Positions 60,557 to 64,000 of a DNA stretch of 64,000 bases are shown piece by piece (position 1 is the stretch's first letter; every line of letters begins with the position of its first letter). The DNA comes from Orthonyx spaldingii (lineage: Eukaryota; Chordata; Aves; Passeriformes; Orthonychidae). Location of the stretch: the NCBI GenBank assembly GCA_013397795.1, contig VZTJ01004380.1, forward strand, positions 62,001 through 126,000. The letters run 5' to 3'. The notes under the pieces were generated by a model. The model did not search any database. It was not told the origin of the DNA and saw only the letters and a program-made list of their open reading frames with translations. A program made the position numbers and the translations under genes.

Positions 60557-60750
60557 TGTCACGGGCTCGTCATTTGTCTATTAGCTGGGCTCTCGCCCTG
60601 CCCACCAGGAGAAGAGGGGTAAAAGCGGGAGGCGAGAGGGGGGAGGGGGTGGCCACGTTTCCACTACTCATCTCGTGATCCGGCTCTTCCTTGCTGAGGG
60701 AAGAATAAAAGGACTCTGATAAACACAACTGGTACGTCTGTCTTTACCAG
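60557..60750 (+). mobile_element. LTR-like segment (possible avian ERV solo LTR)
   Basis: The segment begins TGTCACGGGCTCG, is CpG-bearing (about seven CpGs in 130 bases) and includes a G-rich stretch (GGGAGGCGAGAGGGGGGAGG). It then has AGAATAAAAGGACTCTGATA with AATAAA at 60704-60709, followed by ACTGGTACGTCTGTCTTTAC. A TG start, GC-rich U3-like part, a poly(A) signal and a T-rich short tail is an LTR-like order. I could not find a target-site duplication or fix the 3' end. The alternative is a small CpG-containing promoter or an unrelated GC-rich patch. Confidence 0.4.
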
Positions 60751-63730
60751 CTAGGAGCCCACTGAGGAAACAGGAGAGCAACACTGAGCCACTGAAACCA
60801 TCTGCTTATGCATACAAATGTACATCTGTACTCATATCATACACACTGGTGATACTTCCACCAATAGTTAAGTTTGCCTAACACATTCTGTTACAGGACC
60901 CTAATTCTGTTGTTCATAACTTTGTCAAACCTTAAGTGCTCAAGTTGAATTTCTCCCTGCTGCCTGTCTTCATCAGGCTGAATTTTTCAGTTAAGTTACA
61001 ACTAAAACAGCTGTTCTGAAAAGGGGACTAAAGAGGATCAATCTCACTTTCCCTCATATTTTTTCTATAGCCATTTCACTGAGAATCTGTTTCATCTGCA
61101 TGTTTAGGGAGAGAGTTTAGGTGGCAAGAGGGGTTACCTTACTGTAAGCAATCATGCCCAGTAGTAGCCTTCTGAAAACCTGCTAAATTTTGGCCAAGTT
61201 CTAAACACTGTTGTTTACCCATGCTCCATACAAATCTCTGAGAGACAAGCACCATTATTTTCTGAACACTCTACTAAAACAGACGACTACCTTGACCTCA
61301 TACACTTCCTCCATCACCAGACTATGTGGATATCCTTCCCACAGATGAACTGAGTGATTCCACAATTACAAAAGGATTTATAGGGCATTTTGGGTCTTTT
61401 CATGCAATTTACGCTATTGGCCCCCAGAAGCTGCTGTGGCACCAGAACTGAGAACTGAGAAATCCTACCCATTGTTCCATCAATACACATTGATGGTGCC
61501 CATGCAGTACACTTGAGGAAGCTCGTTAGCTTGGAAACAAGCCGAAGAGCTTGGGCTAACAAGAAAGAAATAGAAAAGCAGTGCAGACTTCAAGAGACAG
61601 ATGCAATATAGCCAGGGCATAATGACCCATTGTGTTAAATACACAAACACTGTCTCCAGACTGCAGAATAGAACCAAGATTTCACAGATGCCTGCACTCT
61701 TTTGTTTTCAACCAGTTTCTGTGACATCTACTAACAACTACATCCTTCCCCTAACTGGCTAGTCCACAAAAGAGACTGTAATCTACTGCTATTAGCAACT
61801 CCAATTGGTCAAGTAACTGAAATTGGGATTCTAAATTTTCATAATGATCCATGTGCGAAACAATCACTTCTCAGTAAAGGAATACCTTTCTCTTTATAGT
61901 TTTGTTTGCAAGTTTTCAAAAAGCACCTTGTCAAAACTGCACTAGATATAATAAAATTACAAAAACACTCAGAAGCTAGAAAATGACAGCGTTACAGCTG
62001 CTCATGCATTCTGTCATAGTCTTCTAGCGTATGCTTAGCAATACTAACTTTTTCCCAGAGACATCACCCTCCTTCTCTGCAGAACACCACATTTCTAAAG
62101 AGATCCCTTTCTTTCCTTCCCTTTAAGATTTATAGCTTTTCCCCTCTGACTGTCTGAGCATAAAGCCAAGGATGAAGAAATCTCAGGTTGCACCACAGAT
62201 CAGCTGCAGCCTCTGCAGCTGTGAAGCACAGCTGCACTGTGGGCTACCATCTCAATGCATCCAAATCAAGCTACTGGGTAGCTATAATCTTTTCTAGTTA
62301 GTTCCCAGTTCCCTGCCTGAACAAAACCAAAAGATAAAGCCAGACACAGATCACAGACTTCCAATCTGTTATGATGTAATCCTGCAAGGTTAAAAACGAA
62401 AGTTCTCTGCTACCAGGAAGAACAGACTCACTTCAACTTCCCACAGGTTTTGAATACCCACTTCTCATTCCTGACGGAATGAAACAAGAAAAGATAATCT
62501 CGTGACATGCTTAAAGTATAGCAACTCAATTAGAGAGGGTTTTATTGCTCACTTTGGGTCTTAAACACAACTTCTAATATGACTCTTGGGATTTCGATGG
62601 TGAGGAAAATAAAAGTGTCTTGTTCTATTTTTAAAAGTCCCTTAAAATTTCTTAAATTACTTTCTTACCAGGACTTTTCATTTTCAGACATTATTCTCAA
62701 GACTACCAGGTCACAACTGTCTCTTGTCATGGTAGATGCTAAAACTTCACGTATGAGATGAAAAACTGTAACCATGCTCAACTTAACCACCACAGCGTAA
62801 ACACCTAAGCATGAAGAGTAAACACTGCAATAAGGCCTAAACCTTTACCTTTCCCAGGATAAAGGTAGCAGAACAGTTCTGACAATGGACATTGGGGTCT
62901 CCAGATGCAAACAAGTTCCATGTTCTGGCTTTTTCAGTCACTAGGTAGGTTATTCCTTTTACTGGCATATGTAGAGTGCTTGAACCAAAGGGTAAATGAA
63001 AAATTTAAAAAACTCCCACCATTTTAAACAGCTTTTCTCATTGCTCAAGAGGATTATTTAATTATTAAATATTAAATTACTATTTTAACGTTTTCATTAC
63101 ATAAGCAATCGTAAGTCCAATTTTCACTTTTAAGTGGCTTCCTACTGCTTCTATTTCTTTTAATGAAATGGAATATATGAAGAGGATTCCTTAATATATA
63201 TCCAGACATGTTTCAAGAGAAATACCACAGTTTAGTCAAGCACATTTTCCTATTTAGTTTCTTCTCAAACTAAATGGGAGATTGCACAGCCTAAGAACAA
63301 AACAAGAGACTGCACATTCTCTTCTGTGCAGCTTACAAAGAATCAATGAGATAAAAGGCACTGAGTTCAGGTATTTCTGATGTTACAATTTTTCACTGGT
63401 TTCTCATCTGCCTAAGGTTTATGAGTTTGACATAAAAGACTATCAGATGGCAAACTACCGAGTTACAAGAATTTGACAGAACTACAAAATTCTAAACCAC
63501 TACATTATTCCATGTTCCCAAGGTTCAAATAGCAGCAGTATGTCAAGTATGAGGGTAAACACCTAATATTTCTTTTGCCCCAGGCATAAAATACTTATTA
63601 CATACAATCACAATTTCTCATACTGTATGCTAAAGTTGATTATATTGTATAGATAATTTAAAATATAATTCTAACTTATATATACATAGATATATATAGC
63701 ATATAAGGATAGTACACATGTACGTGTATG
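60751..63730. other. Unique AT-rich non-coding sequence
   Basis: No gene or named repeat. Open frames are below 85 codons. The end of the stretch (63600 onward) becomes very AT-rich with scattered TATA words that lead into the TA microsatellite. Confidence 0.5.
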
Positions 63731-63752
63731 TATATATATATATATATATATA
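63731..63752 (+). repeat. (TA)11 microsatellite in AT-rich context
   Basis: Twenty-two bases of pure TA repeat, preceded by an imperfect palindromic ACATGTACGTGTATGT patch (63715-63730) and followed by AAAATATATG. Such tracts can extrude cruciforms and are unstable. Confidence 0.95.
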
Positions 63753-64000
63753 AAATATATGTTATCTACCTCTAATCATTAGGGCACATAGTAAAGTAAT
63801 AATGTTCATTACAAGGAACATAGGTTCTGTTTTTTCGAAATAGTGCAGAATGATGCATCAGCAGCAGAACAGAACCTTAACATTTGACTAATGAGAAGAT
63901 ATTCCTCAATACTCCCTTCAAGAATATTAAATTAGAATTACCATATTGTAATTACAACAATATATATAACCACAACTACAAAACAGAGTGGGCAGAAGAC
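63753..64000. other. AT-rich non-coding sequence to window end
   Basis: No gene or named repeat. Only short AT-rich words such as ATATATATAACC are visible near 63960. Confidence 0.5.

Overview
The window reads as nuclear, non-coding DNA from a bird. The clearest evidence is a CR1 retrotransposon tail at 50531-50742 (minus strand) of the type common in birds. A shorter CR1 3' end lies at 5048-5135, and an avian-type endogenous-retrovirus LTR candidate lies at about 38684-39200. The base composition is AT-rich, interspersed repeats are sparse, and two short runs of N (13963-13977 and 59340-59369) mark assembly gaps. I found no convincing protein-coding gene, tRNA, rRNA, known microRNA, CRISPR array or bacterial-type operon. 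The longest open frame is 150 codons, has no recognisable domain, and is what chance would give in 64 kb. The window is therefore most likely intergenic or inside a very large intron.

Layout. 1-5 kb: unique sequence. 5-8 kb: a CR1 tail, a perfect short hairpin (5312-5335) and a decayed CR1/L2-clade LINE fragment that still shows a reverse-transcriptase C-terminal motif (7575-7700, minus strand). 8-18 kb: mostly unique, with A-rich and AC-rich simple tracts and the first gap. 18.6-18.9 kb: a homeodomain- and POU-motif-rich block that looks like a conserved non-coding element. 19-29 kb: G/T-rich tracts and a 67-bp ATC microsatellite. 29.6-31 kb: a candidate regulatory block and a GC-richer patch. 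31.5 kb: a 27-A run. 32-37 kb: several worn MIR/CORE-SINE-like or L2/L3-like relics. 37.7-39.2 kb: the busiest stretch, with a possible old LTR, a G-rich tract, a 36-nt candidate exon and the LTR candidate with AATAAA. 41-49 kb: an AC-rich tract, one more ancient repeat, an 18-bp tandem duplication and a candidate regulatory block. 50.5-52.1 kb: the CR1 tail, an antisense MIR-like relic and an AAAC/GTTT inverted repeat. 56.3-56.5 kb: a MIR-like relic beside a conserved-looking block. 59.3 kb: C-tract and gap. 60.5 kb: a CpG-bearing LTR-like segment. 63.7 kb: a TA microsatellite.

Since no genes were found, there is no pathway to describe. The plausible functional content is cis-regulatory: several AT-rich blocks dense in TAATTA-like, octamer-like and SOX-like words, as seen in gene deserts or long introns around developmental genes. 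That is inference from motif texture. Whole-genome alignment to other birds and reptiles would decide it. I did not find evidence of an undescribed system.
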